A stretch of DNA of 64,000 nt from Chrysemys picta bellii (taxonomy: Eukaryota > Chordata > Testudines > Emydidae). The notes below the pieces were generated by a model, which saw only the letters and a program-made list of their open reading frames with translations, was not told where the DNA came from and ran no database searches. Below are positions 34,089 through 45,202 of the stretch, one piece after another. The DNA lies in the NCBI RefSeq assembly GCF_011386835.1, contig NC_088804.1:34025549-34089548 (forward strand), in the 5' to 3' direction. Position numbers and translations under genes: made by a program. Every line of letters starts with the position of its first letter. The stretch's first letter is position 1.

Positions 34089-36013
34089 GGTGGACCTCCG
34101 ACTAAAAAACCAAATCTGGCCGTAGGGTCTTGCTGGATCCAGCCAAATTTTGACCCCGAGCACCCAATTTTAAATGTCCAAAGCAAGAGCAAGTCTAGTC
34201 CCTCCTGCTGGTCCACAAGAGAATTTGGACCCAGGCACTGCCAATACCTGGCTCCAGCGAATGGATCCAGCTGAATCTTGTCAAAATGTGGTCCAAGCCC
34301 CAAAGTCCATCACTGAAATAATAAAAAAAAATCATATCTGGTCCTATAACTGCTACTGAATCAGGATGCATCAAGGTCCACCTTTTTTCAAGTGAAATTG
34401 GAATGGCTAGACTTCTTTGTTTAAACTGTACACTATGAGACTTGCAACCAAAAATTGTCATGTTCCAGTTCCATCCAAGTGTCAAGGTTTCTGCAGCGCT
34501 CATATACCAGGATGCGCCTGGGTCTGGTGCAGTAAGAGTAGCTAGGCGTGTTCTCTATTTTGATTGTAGAATTTGGGGTCTTGCATCCAAAACTCACAGG
34601 ATCTGTGATCAGCGTTTCCCTTTTACCATGGCTATTGCCTTTGAAATCCCCTAACAAAGGGCGTAATTAATGTACGATATTGATCAGTTGCGTCTTTCTT
34701 GTGCTGAACTGGACTTTAAGTTTCCTTGAAGTAAGTAGAAATTGGACTCTCATAGGTGAGATTAAATGCTCAGAGACGTGTACTGATCTAAATTAATATT
34801 GTCAACTTGTTTTCGCTGGTTCGTCATAGATTTTGTAGTGTCAGTTTGTAATTAGTTATTAACGGCATTGTGTCAACTTTATCTGTGCTCTGACTCCATT
34901 GTAGTCTATAGAAGATCTCTCAAGGATGACTTTGGCCCATAACTTTCAGTGAAGTAAAGGTTTGGTTGGGCCCTTCTTTTACTGCCTATTTGTAACTTCT
35001 GTGAAGCATGGAGAAGTTTTAGATAATCTTGCACCCCAGAGACATTTCAGTACATGTTTAGATTAGTTCTGGAAGGTAACAAACACATACCGCTAACATT
35101 GACACTGGCTATGTTATTATAGCTCCTATTCATTAATTAAAATCTATGCTCTTTTATGAGCCCTGCGTTACTCTGAATGAGCAGATGACCTATAGAAATG
35201 GGAGATGGGCTTTGCATTTAATATTGTGTATTGTGCCATGAAAATGCTATGTGAAATCCAGACTTGCAACCTAGGAAGCACATCGAAGCATGATCATTTT
35301 AAAGGCTCTAGTCTAGGTGGTGAAGCCATCTTTGACTGTACCATGAACTTAACTTAGGCAATGCTGAATGCTGTAGTTTTCAGCCTGTGGATTATTCTTG
35401 ATCATTCCCTTTGGGCTGTTTTTGCTTATCAATATATAATAGAGGAGAGTTGTCTCCATCAGGACAGGTGAGTGAAAGAATGGATCTCCACCTCTACTTT
35501 GTTGATATGTCTAGAACATGACCTTCTGAGATGGTACATGGTGTTACATCATTGCATTTATGTCAAGCTGCTGGGAAAAGTATGTGCAGTGCTAAATTAG
35601 CAATTCAATCTATGCAGTGTAAAACCCTTTCTACTGTGAAGGTACTTGTGACTGGGGCCAGAGAGAACCACTGGAAAGATGAATAGTTTATATTCTGATA
35701 TGCTGCAAGTTGGCAGTTGTTAGGCTCTGGTTAAATGACTGCTAAACTTTCCCACACACGCACATACAACCCCCACGTCTAAAGATCTCTTTGGGTTTTC
35801 TGGAGTCTTTAGAAAGAGGCTTCTAACAGTTGTGTAGGTAGTGATGTCAAATATCAGTTAGGTAGCATGAGAGATGATGTTATCACCATGAACATGTCGT
35901 GTGTTTGGAGTCCATACCTTATTTTTTGGTTGTATGCGGCATTGTTTTGTTGCTTTTTTGGACAGATAAAATGTTCTGATATCAAGATGCATATTAAATA
36001 GCTTATGATTGTC
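34089..36013. other. Intron, nothing recognised
   Basis: No gene or element was recognised. Frames at 34174-34657 continue from the GC-rich area and show no family features. Confidence 0.55.
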
Positions 36014-36027
36014 ACCTTTAACAGGTT

Positions 36028-36113
36028 AGTCTTCTTTTAGTCTTAAAGGTGCCACAGGACCCTCTGTTGCTTTTTACAGATTCAGACTAACACGGCTACC
36101 CCTCTGATACTTG
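36028..36113 (+). mobile_element. Strongly 5'-truncated turtle retroposon
   Basis: Only the last 86 bp remain: GTCTTAAAGGTGCCACAGG to GACTAACACGGCTACCCC. The 14-bp repeat ACCTTTAACAGGTT flanks it exactly (36014-36027 and 36114-36127). This is clear evidence for target-primed reverse transcription with early stop. Confidence 0.92.
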
Positions 36114-36127
36114 ACCTTTAACAGGTT

Positions 36128-39100
36128 GCTCTTCTGAATGATCTGGGGCTTAAAGCACCCTGCATAACATTTTTAATTGTAAATACACCTTATGAATCTA
36201 CTAAGTATGTGTAGAACTGCCTTAACAATATCTCAGTCCTTCAAAGATTTTTACTGAAGTTCAATGAATCATGCAAGAGCAGTTACCTCTGTAATAGTAA
36301 GCAAATGGTATTGGCTAAAAATGATTTTACTACAGCTGATTACGGTTACAGTAGTTATGACTAAAAAGAGTACACTGCATTATTACCCATCTAACCCATG
36401 TTAAAATTTTTACTTGGTTGTATCTACATTATGTAACATATGAGAAATATAATTCAGTGCAAACCCTTAAATTTTGAAATCTAGATATGTGATTATATAT
36501 ATAACAATTCATCCATTTTGTATTGTTCAGTTATTTTAAAAACAGATTTTTTTTCAACACAGTGTTGACTTGAAGATAAATTTAGTGCATGTGTCGAGGT
36601 TAAAGGAAATGTAAGATTACAGTCAAAACAACAATAATATTTTATGTTGTCCTGCTACACTTTTCAATATCAAATGGCTTCTAGTCATCTCTGCTTGAAA
36701 TATGTTCTATTTCTCTAGGATTACAAATTAGTTTTTATTTATTCTACAAAATGAAGAGCATCCCTAGAGATTTCTATGCTTACTGATAATAGGGTTCTAG
36801 GTTTGTGTATCTTAGAATCAAGATGTGTTACACTTGAGGATAATATCTTGCATCAAATATTATTAGAAAGTAGGTGCTAAGACAGAAACAAATATTCTTT
36901 TTTGTGTAGAAATTCACTTAAGATTTTCCCTTTAATAAATTTTAGATTAAATTGAAGTGTGGAGAGGCACTCAGACATTATGATGATGAGCACAGTGTAA
37001 GAACCAGAATAGAATAGAATAGAATCTTAAGCACAGCTATGTATTCACAGGTTGAACAAAAGGCCAGTTCTGGTTTTCTTGTTTTGACGTAATTATGACT
37101 CTGAGCTTCTCCCGGTGGGTGAGGAGGTTCTTTATTACGTCGATATTTGCTCAGGCGATGTAATCTTTTTAAATATTTAAGAAATATATAGCACAGTATT
37201 TAGACCAATAAAAATTTAAATACAAACTTTGGCAACAGCATATCCACAGTGACCTTCAGTAGCATAGCACTCTTGAGCTTTCTAGTTTAGACAACTTGTT
37301 GAATGTATTGATATAATGTCTTTATTAATCTCAGTAACAGAGAACAGGTAAAATAATCAAGGGTAAATTTCAACATTTCTCATTGGTGCTATGAGTTTTG
37401 CTGTCATTGCCTTGGTATATCCTTTTGTTTTCTCCATTTTGAGTTCACTTAAGACCCTCTCTTAACAGAATTAGGTCTCTTAAGAAGGCTATTGCACTGG
37501 TATTAAATATGAGATGACAGTATAAAAAACAAAACTTTTACTTCAGACCACTGCACACAAGTTTTTTCTAGCAAAGAGAATGCAATTTAGTGCAATAAAA
37601 CATAAGCTCTGGTTTATGATGATGAATAGCTGATATCATTTATCAATAACATGCAGAAGCTTTTGAAGATCATGGGCATTTTGTTTTGAAGTGTAGTTTT
37701 TATTTTGAGCTAAAATTGTCTATATTTTCTCATTGTTTATAGTAAACCAACGTAATCAGAGCTTTTGGAACAATGAGATTAAAACTTAAATATTTTCTCA
37801 TAGTTCTTTAAAACTATTGGAAATCCCAATTATGGTAGTTTATTAATCAGTATCTTAATTCAGCGATCTAATGAATTAGCAGCTAAGTCTCTCGAGAGGA
37901 ATGTGGCAGGTAGATATCTCTGGACCACAGTAATTTCATCATTATTTAAAACTATTAGCCACTAAAGTGCTATTTTACTTGGAAAAGTGACTTCTTAAAA
38001 ATGAAACTGTCTTAATCAAGAGATACAATGCCTAAGTGTATTCATGTCTACCTACATCAGTGACAAAAATAAGATTTAACTACATTTTACTCCTGTTAAT
38101 ACGGCTATGTGAGAGTGGGCTGCAGTCTATTCCCGCTCACATCATCAACAGGATTGTTAATTAAGCTCCAACTGAGTTGCAGTGTCAAATTCTTCTCTCA
38201 ATTATACCTGTGCTCTCTGCACAGCTATCAGTGAGGACAGAATCTGAAAAGAGTGGTGCTCCACAGATGTAAATGAGGGCAGAATATGGTCCACAGAATA
38301 TTTGTAACCTGTCTTGATGTGTGAATCAGAAAGACTACAACTTGAATTTCACATTCCCGTTTGAGTTTACAGAACTAGGGTTTAGAAATTGACTTTTGGC
38401 TTGTAAACCGAGCTAATGTGATTACCAGTCCGTAATAAAGATGGAAGCACACAATGCTCTTTTCATGGAGTCACTTTTCAGTATAGAGCCACACTTTAAA
38501 CTGCTGTTATCTTATGGAAAACATTTGGGAAGGGGAAATTTATTTTAAAACAAGTTCACGCCCTCCTCTTTCATTACAGAGGCGACTTACTTGAAAACAG
38601 AATGTTTGTTTAAGAAGTAAATACACTTATTTCCAAACCGAAGTCAACCTCTTTATTGACATAACAATTGTTTGTTGTGGGAATATGTGTGATGTCACAA
38701 GCAGAGAATGATGACTTCAGGAGCACATGATTTTATAAATAATGAAAATTCTATTGGAGTGAGGGCAGAAAAATATAGTATATCGAGACAGATTCTCAGC
38801 TGGTGTAAATTGGTATACCTCTATTGACTGTAATGCTGATTGCAATTGAAATAAGCCTATTTACACTGGCTGCTGATCTGGCCTTATTACATTTAAGCAA
38901 AACGGCTGCTAAAGAGAATGCTTTATCAAGTCTCTTTAGGAAGAATCAGCAATTGAACTGATCATAAACTTACTTCTGTATCATTGTGTCACTGAAGGAT
39001 TATCACAACCAATAGTATTTGGGAGACTTAATTTTACTTAAATTAAGGTAACTTGTACAAATACTACTCTAGTTCAGTTAGAAGTCTCACAGTGGAGTGA

Positions 39101-39330
39101 AGCTTTCTGGATACAAATCCGCGTTAAATTTGATCTTGTACCCAGTGGTGAAAGTGTTATGTAGTTCTAGATTGGGTAATCTGCTGGATGAGAAGTTAAA
39201 TTTAGGTGTCAACCTTTCAGTAAGAAGTTAAATTGAGGTTTCTTCTACTCACATCTTGTAGTTCTGCATATTAAAGAAAAAGTTTCATAATACTCTAAGA
39301 AAAGAATAGGGGATAACTCTGCCAATATTC
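36128..39330. other. Intron; (AGAAT)4 at 37006-37025, otherwise nothing
   Basis: AT-rich unique sequence. A dispersed motif pairing GATTCTCAGCTGGTGTAAAT with TTTACACTGGCTGCTGATCT lies at 38790-38882. No gene was seen. Confidence 0.5.
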
Positions 39331-39336
39331 CCTCTC

Positions 39337-39735
39337 AAGACATGTCTACATAATTGCTGCTACAGTGGCACTGCAGCTATGCCACTATAGTGCTGTAGTG
39401 TAGATGCTTCCTACATCAATGTAGTTAATCCATCTCTCCAAGAGGGGGTAGCTATGTCAACAGAATTCTTCTGTTGACCAAGCTAGATCTACCCCAGGGG
39501 TTAGGCCAACCTAACTATAGTACAGTACTCAGGTAGGGTGACCAGATGTCCTGATTTTATAGGGACAGTCCCGATTTTTGGGTCTTTTTCTTATATAGGC
39601 TCCTATTACCCCCCACCCCATCTGATTTTTCACATTTGCTGTCTGGTCACCCTGTACTCAGGGCACAAAATTTTTCACAGCCCTGAGCGATGTAGTTGGA
39701 TCAATCTAATGTTTAAGTGTAGTACAGGCTTAGTA
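39337..39735. mobile_element. Non-autonomous DNA element with 'TGTCTACA' end, hosting a MITE
   Basis: AAGACATGTCTACATAATTG on the left and AAGTGTAGTACAGGCTTAG on the right bound a body of inverted motifs (CTATGTCAACAGAATTCTTC and GTTGACCAAGC, GTTAGGCCAACC, and CCTGAGCGATGTAGTTGGAT). I know this as a common turtle MITE type. Exact ends are uncertain. It is interrupted by the 121-bp MITE at 39534-39654. Confidence 0.55.
39534..39654. mobile_element. hAT MITE, 121 bp, nested in another element
   Basis: TAGGGTGACCAGATGTCC at the left and GTCTGGTCACCCTG at the right are inverted termini. TACTCAGG flanks both sides exactly (39526-39533 and 39655-39662). A second copy in the other orientation interrupts the CR1 at 46465-46588. 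The frame at 39538-39912 is chance. Confidence 0.95.
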
Positions 39736-40254
39736 ACAGACTCTGGTGTCAAAAGCTATGTAAAACATTACTGTGCACACAACGACTGTCATGTTTACCT
39801 ACATTGTCACTGTGTTACCAGTATCCAACTTCCTCATTGCATTGGAAATTGCTTGGGACATTTTGAGTATGAAAAGACCTATTGTAAACCAAATGATTTT
39901 CTATCGCGTTAGTGTTTTATGACATCTTGATGAAGTTCTTTCATCCAGAGCATGATATATTTCCTCCAAATATAGGTTAACTCTGGAATGTACATGAGAT
40001 GACCATGTTCCTGATTGGATAAACTATTGGAAATATACTTTCTATTATAGTTAAATCACCATTAAATATACAAGATGAAGTAAATTTCTCAAAAAAAATT
40101 AAACTGAGTATATTTCCCTTCGCTGTCTAGGTACATATATAATCACATCATAACTTTTCTGATAGCATTTGGTCAACTACAAAAATGTAAAAATACAAAA
40201 TGTATTGCACTTAGATTGGTGTTTTATTCAAAATTGTCATGTAATTATGTAATT

Positions 40255-40588
40255 CAGGGGTCGGCAACACTCGGCACGCGCTCACCAGGGTAAGCACCCT
40301 AGCGGGCCGGGCCAGTTTATTTACCTGCTGACGCGGCAGGTTCGGCCGATCGCGGCCCCCACTGGCCGCGGTTTGCCATCCCGGGCCAATGGGGGCGGCA
40401 GGAAGCCACGGCCAGCGCATCCCATGGCCTGCGCCGCTTCCTGCCGCCCCCATTGGCCCGGGACGGCAAACCGTGGCGATTGAGGGCCGCGATCGGCTGA
40501 ACCTGCCGCGTCAGCAGGTAAATAAACCGGCCCAGCCCGCTAGGGTGCTTACCCTGGTGAGCCGTGTGCCGAACGTTGCCGACCACTG
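40255..40588. mobile_element. hAT-type MITE (copy 3 of 3), GC-rich palindrome
   Basis: ATGTAATT flanks both ends exactly (40247-40254 and 40589-40596). The termini are CAGGGGTCGGCAACACTCGG and CGAACGTTGCCGACCACTG. The arms are a near-perfect inverted repeat. Frames at 40211-40589 on both strands are artefacts. Confidence 0.93.
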
Positions 40589-40596
40589 ATGTAATT

Positions 40597-42775
40597 GTTT
40601 GTGTTTTGTAAGTTAAAATATATTTAGAACAAACCTAATACAAATAATTGTGAAATTCAAATGTGATCTGATACTGAGGAAAATTAGCTGATTTTTTTTC
40701 CATCAAAGGCGGAATTGTAATGGCTAACTACTCAGTGAATAATGTTTCTTTGTCCATTCATTTGACTTTTAGCACTGTTGCATTTTCTTGGCTTTGTATA
40801 TTTTCATCAGTGTAGATTATTTGTTGTCACCTCTTACCCATATATTTTGGGAAATAATTTTATAATATATTTTATGCCATAATCATATAGGTATTGTCAA
40901 CAAGCTGGATGAAAGACTTAACTATTGTTTTTATTTAAGTGCATGGAATTATGTAAAGTTCGTATCAAACCATTTAAACCTGTAATATTTACAGTGGTAG
41001 AAATGATGATCGAACTGTATGAGCCCCAACATGTTTTACATAAATAAAAATAAGATTATTCTTCTATTTCCTAGAGAAAGAAAACTGGTCTTTTGATTTG
41101 TTTAACAACAGTGCCACAATAGCTATGTTTATTTCAAAGCCCTTATCCTATAGATGGCTAGTGTTGTAAGGCTGTGGGGGAAATATGGTGTGTCTACTTT
41201 CTTTTATCACACATCAACTGTAATGTTGTCATTGTTAGATACAGTGTAGAATTCAGTCTTCTGTAGTTATTATTTATAATTTAAACAGTGACCTGTATAT
41301 TGCAGGGTATATTTAAGGTTTCTCATATCTTTCTTGACATTGTTTAGGTTGATACAGATGGACAGTGTAGGAGCCAGTGATTCTTGTTGTAACTTAGCGA
41401 AGCATGGGAAATAGATCACCCATTAGAGTACATCCTGATATCTGAATAGCATGGGGTTACTTAGTGATAGACAATGACAATGAAAATAGTGCTGAAAAAA
41501 TGTCTGCCAAAAATACCCTTTTCTTTGCAAACTGCTGTTATATCACTTGGGATGTGATTTTTGCTATGCCTCTTGGAGGTCCAGCACAAAACCTGCAGCC
41601 CAGAGGGAGTGGGGACTAAACTGGCTTTAAGCCACCTTTGTATGCCCCTGATGCTGGGTTGTTCCAGAGGCTGGTGCAACCCCTGGCACAACTTAGGTAG
41701 TCCATCCTCAGCTGCCGATGGATGGCAGTGTCACCCAGAATCTCCACATGCTGTGGCATGTGCAAATATGTTATGCTTAATAGACAGTAGTAATAAACGT
41801 AACTGACCACCTCCATTCTGGTTGAAAATCCTTGCAAAAGAAATTACAATAAATTAAAAGGCATTTTAGTGATACGTGTAGAATGAGTTAACCTGTAAAA
41901 TCAATGTTGTTGTAAATATATATTAATAAAAGAAGGTGTTTCTAATGGCCTAAAATAGCTTTCTCCTCTTTTATAATTTTGCTTTGACCAGAGAAATCAT
42001 TTCAAGATCTGTGCTGGGAGGATTTATTCCAGGGCTTTCCATTAATTTAGATTTTGGGGTGCATCTTCAGAAGTATCACACTCTATACAATTTTATGTTT
42101 TCTTCCCATTAATCTGAAAAGATCTAGTTTACTGTTGTGTGCAAGTGGTAGTTTATTCAAACTTTTATTTTAGTAACATTTCACAGAAACCTTATTAAAT
42201 GGCTATATACTTTTTCCTTATTACCCTTCTTATAAATGCTGATTATCAATATATTTTATTGTAAACAGTTACCTCTTGTCCAGCAAATCTGCTCCATTTC
42301 AGTGAGGCCAAAATTCATTTTTTACAGCATCACATTCTCATTCACTGTGATGAACGGTGATGTTATAAGCTATGCTCTGACATCAGTGAGTATAACAGGC
42401 TGATTGTAAAGGAGATAGCTTCTGTTCACGTAGCTTATTAGTCATCCATGATAGGGGAAGGAGGACAAAAAGAACACGACTGTCTGATAAGGTTTGGTAA
42501 AAGGATTACCTTTTTTAATGTTTAATGCTGTTTAAATTATAACTGATAACTACAGACAACTGAATTCTATACTGTATCTATTGAAGATTACCTTTTTTTA
42601 ATGTTTAATGTTGGGAGATGGATCTTCCCCTAAAATGTTGTGCGTTTGGAGTTTCCTCAAACTAATAACAGAATGTCTTAAATTATTAAAACCTCATTAA
42701 TTTATAGGATTGATTAACAAGATGTAGTATAAAAATCATTACATTTAACAAATGACTATACTGGATGAATTCCTC
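40597..42775. other. Intron; GC-richer patch at 41570-41770 may be a repeat
   Basis: The patch TGGTGCAACCCCTGGCACAA followed by CTTAGGTAGTCC resembles a dispersed turtle repeat that I cannot name. TTACCTTTTTTAATGTTTAATG occurs nearly identically at about 42508 and 42590. No gene was seen. Confidence 0.4.
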
Positions 42776-42779
42776 TTTC

Positions 42780-44290
42780 AGAAACCTCCTTGTGACAGGA
42801 TAGCAGGTGTTTCAGTGTCGGAAATGTGACAAGAAAGGTGGAGCATATCCTGAATACTGCTGGGGAGTTCATGCTGAGTGTAGTGCGTGTAGGACCAAAG
42901 TGCACAAATGGAGTTTTGCTAGAATCAAGAATGACTTCTGGAACTTTTGAAGAGGGAGTCAAGGCAGGTGATCGTCTCAGAAAATTTTCTGATGACAAGT
43001 ATGAGTAGAGAGAAAATATTGGAGGTTAACGGATAGAAGCATGGATGGAGGAGAGTTGGTGTTCATGGATCATCAGAATGCCTTCTGTGATGAGAAGAGA
43101 CTGTATTTGATGGTTTCCACTTAAGCAAGGATGTAACGAATTCCCACTTTCAAAAATGGCAGGTTTTGTTATGGCAGCTCTAAATGAAGTAGTCACATGT
43201 GAGAATGGATCCAATAATCAAATATGTACTTTCATGCGGATGAGGACAGATGAGGAATACAGTCTGCATCACAAGTTAAGTACTGTAATCAGAATGACAG
43301 GAATTATAGAAAAAGGTGCATTCATGTACTAGTGTCTCCACAAAAATACAAGGAGAATGGGAAATAACGCAGAAGTTCCTGAAGTAATACTAAATGATGG
43401 AGATTATGACAAAGAGAACATAACTGAAACTTTGTGGGTTGAGTCTAATAACGAAAAACTGGAGCATAACAATCTCAGTTGGGGCATGATCATTTACTCC
43501 CATTTTGGAATGTCAGATGAACTCTGTGTAGAAAAGGAAGTGGCAATGGGGAGTAGGAAGTACAATATTTACCAAGTCAGTGAATTACACTTCAGTGGCA
43601 AAAATGGTAGAGAAATACTTAGAGATACAGGAAGAGAAAGACAATCCTCAGGATTGGAGAAGAGCAAGAATGAAAACTTCTTGGCACAAATTTCAGTGAA
43701 CTCCGAACTGCAGAATACCTTTCACAAGAAACAAGTTAGTTACCCAGATAGCTATTGGTTAGCCAATATGGCTAAATGTGCATCAACGTTCAAAAGGCTC
43801 TTACTCCCAGCTTACGTAGAAGACAGCACTGTGATCCAAGGAGTCAAGAAGCGGAGATTCCAACCCTGTGAAAAACCATCCTGGATCGACATCTTGCTGG
43901 TGAGAACAAAAGAAAAGGAACTTTTTGAGAACACAAGGATAACAAGGAAGTTCTTGGAGCTATTGATTACAAGCTACTTGAATGCAGCATAGTAAGGAAT
44001 GCTTCACAAAATGCAACAGAACTAGAGAATTAGAATTCAAAGCAGCAAATTTGGGAGAACTGAGAAATTTAGTGTGCAATGGGGAAAAGTATGAAAATCC
44101 CTGAGTGTAGAAAAAGACTCGAGAATCCTAAGAGACACCAGAGGAAAAAAATCCTATGAAAAAAGAAGAATGCAAGGAACAAGAAGTGATCAGTGTAACG
44201 TCATAAGAGACAACTCACAAATGTGAGGATAACAGCTTTGTTCAGGAAATGAAAAAGGGAGATAACCAAACAACAGCACACAAAGTCCAT
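42780..44290 (+). pseudogene. Unrecognised protein-like tract with a 211-codon open frame
   Basis: The plus strand holds an uninterrupted frame 43357-43992 (211 codons), rich in charged residues, with KCASTFKRLLLPAY and KKRRFQPCEKPSWIDILL near its C-terminus. Upstream, other frames also look protein-like. About 42808-42951 reads VFQCRKCDKK, then EYCWGVHAECSACRTKVHKW, with four closely set Cys/His pairs as in a small zinc-binding fold. Then DRLRKFSDDKYE follows in a different frame. Stops and frame changes at 42950, 43010 and 43330 imply a decayed gene. TTCCTCTTTCAG just before 42781 resembles a splice acceptor but may be chance. I do not recognise the family. It could be a processed pseudogene, a LINE ORF1 remnant or a chance run. 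Confidence 0.4.
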
Positions 44291-44560
44291 TAAGGCTTGC
44301 AGGAAAAAGTTAAGGGCAGCAGAAAATAGAATTTGTTAATGTTAGGATTCAGTGGATTAAAATCCTTTTCATAAATATCAGAGATTGGGGAATATGAGGA
44401 AGAAAGGAGGCCTATTAATGAATGAGGAGGGGGATGATGGCTAAAATACAAAATGGTTTTGTTTAAATCTATCTGTAAAAGGAAAACTAAAGAAAAAAGA
44501 TTGAGGCAACTAGGAGGGAAAGAAAAGCTTGAAAAAAATTAGCTATTGGGGGGAGGTCTC

Positions 44561-44910
44561 CAGGATGGTGCAGAGTGTTGGGGTGCAGGAGAGGGTGAGA
44601 AGTGCAAGCTTTGGGAGGGTGTGTGGGTGCAGGAGGGGTCTCCAGGCTGGTGGAGGGGATTGGGGTGCAGGAGAGGGTGAGAGGTGTAGGCTGTGGGAGG
44701 GTGTTTGGGTGCAGGAGAGGTCTCCTGGCTGGTGGAGGGGATTGGGGTGCAGGAGAGGGTGAGAGGTGCGGCCTCTGGGAGGGAGATTGCTGCAGGAGGA
44801 GGCTCTGGGCTGGTGGAGGGGATTGGGGTGCAGGAGAGGGTGAGAGGTGTGGGCTGTGGCTGAGGGGGGGTTGGGTGCAGGAGGGGGCTCCAGGCTGGTG
44901 CAGAGTGTTA
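44561..44910. repeat. 82-bp minisatellite, about 4 units
   Basis: GGGGTGCAGGAGAGGGTGAG starts at 44580, 44662, 44744 and 44825 (spacings 82, 82, 81). The partial edges share CTCCAGG(A/C)TGGTGCAGAG (about 44559 and 44889). The block is G-rich on the plus strand, so the minus frame 44487-44918 reads as Pro/Ser-rich and the plus frames as Gly-rich. These are repeat translations, not genes. Confidence 0.92.
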
Positions 44911-45202
44911 ATGATCACTAACTTATAATGTTACACTGGAAGGATTTTCTCCTATATTACACACAGAGACACACTTTATTCCCATCAAAGTAACAAAGGA
45001 ATGGTTCTGGCACAGTTTTTTTTTAAATACTGTTTGGCATTTCATATCAGGGCATGGTCGTCTGCAGTATATTGTGGAGTCATGGGTCTCTCACAGAAAG
45101 GGTCACAGGGTTAGAACAATAGAATCATAGAAGATTAGGGTTGGAACAGACCTCAGGAGGTCATCTAGTCCAACCTCCTGCTCAAAGCAGGACCAACCCC
45201 AA

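Noticed and set aside
32546..34303. Many long frames on both strands around the CpG island (up to 220 codons)
   Set aside because: They are Gly/Arg/Ala/Pro-rich, overlap each other in all frames and share no family motif. GC-rich DNA is poor in stop codons. Only MASGDLYE before the splice donor is supported.
44487..44928. Proline-rich minus frame and Gly/Arg-rich plus frames, 77-143 codons
   Set aside because: They are translations of the 82-bp minisatellite.
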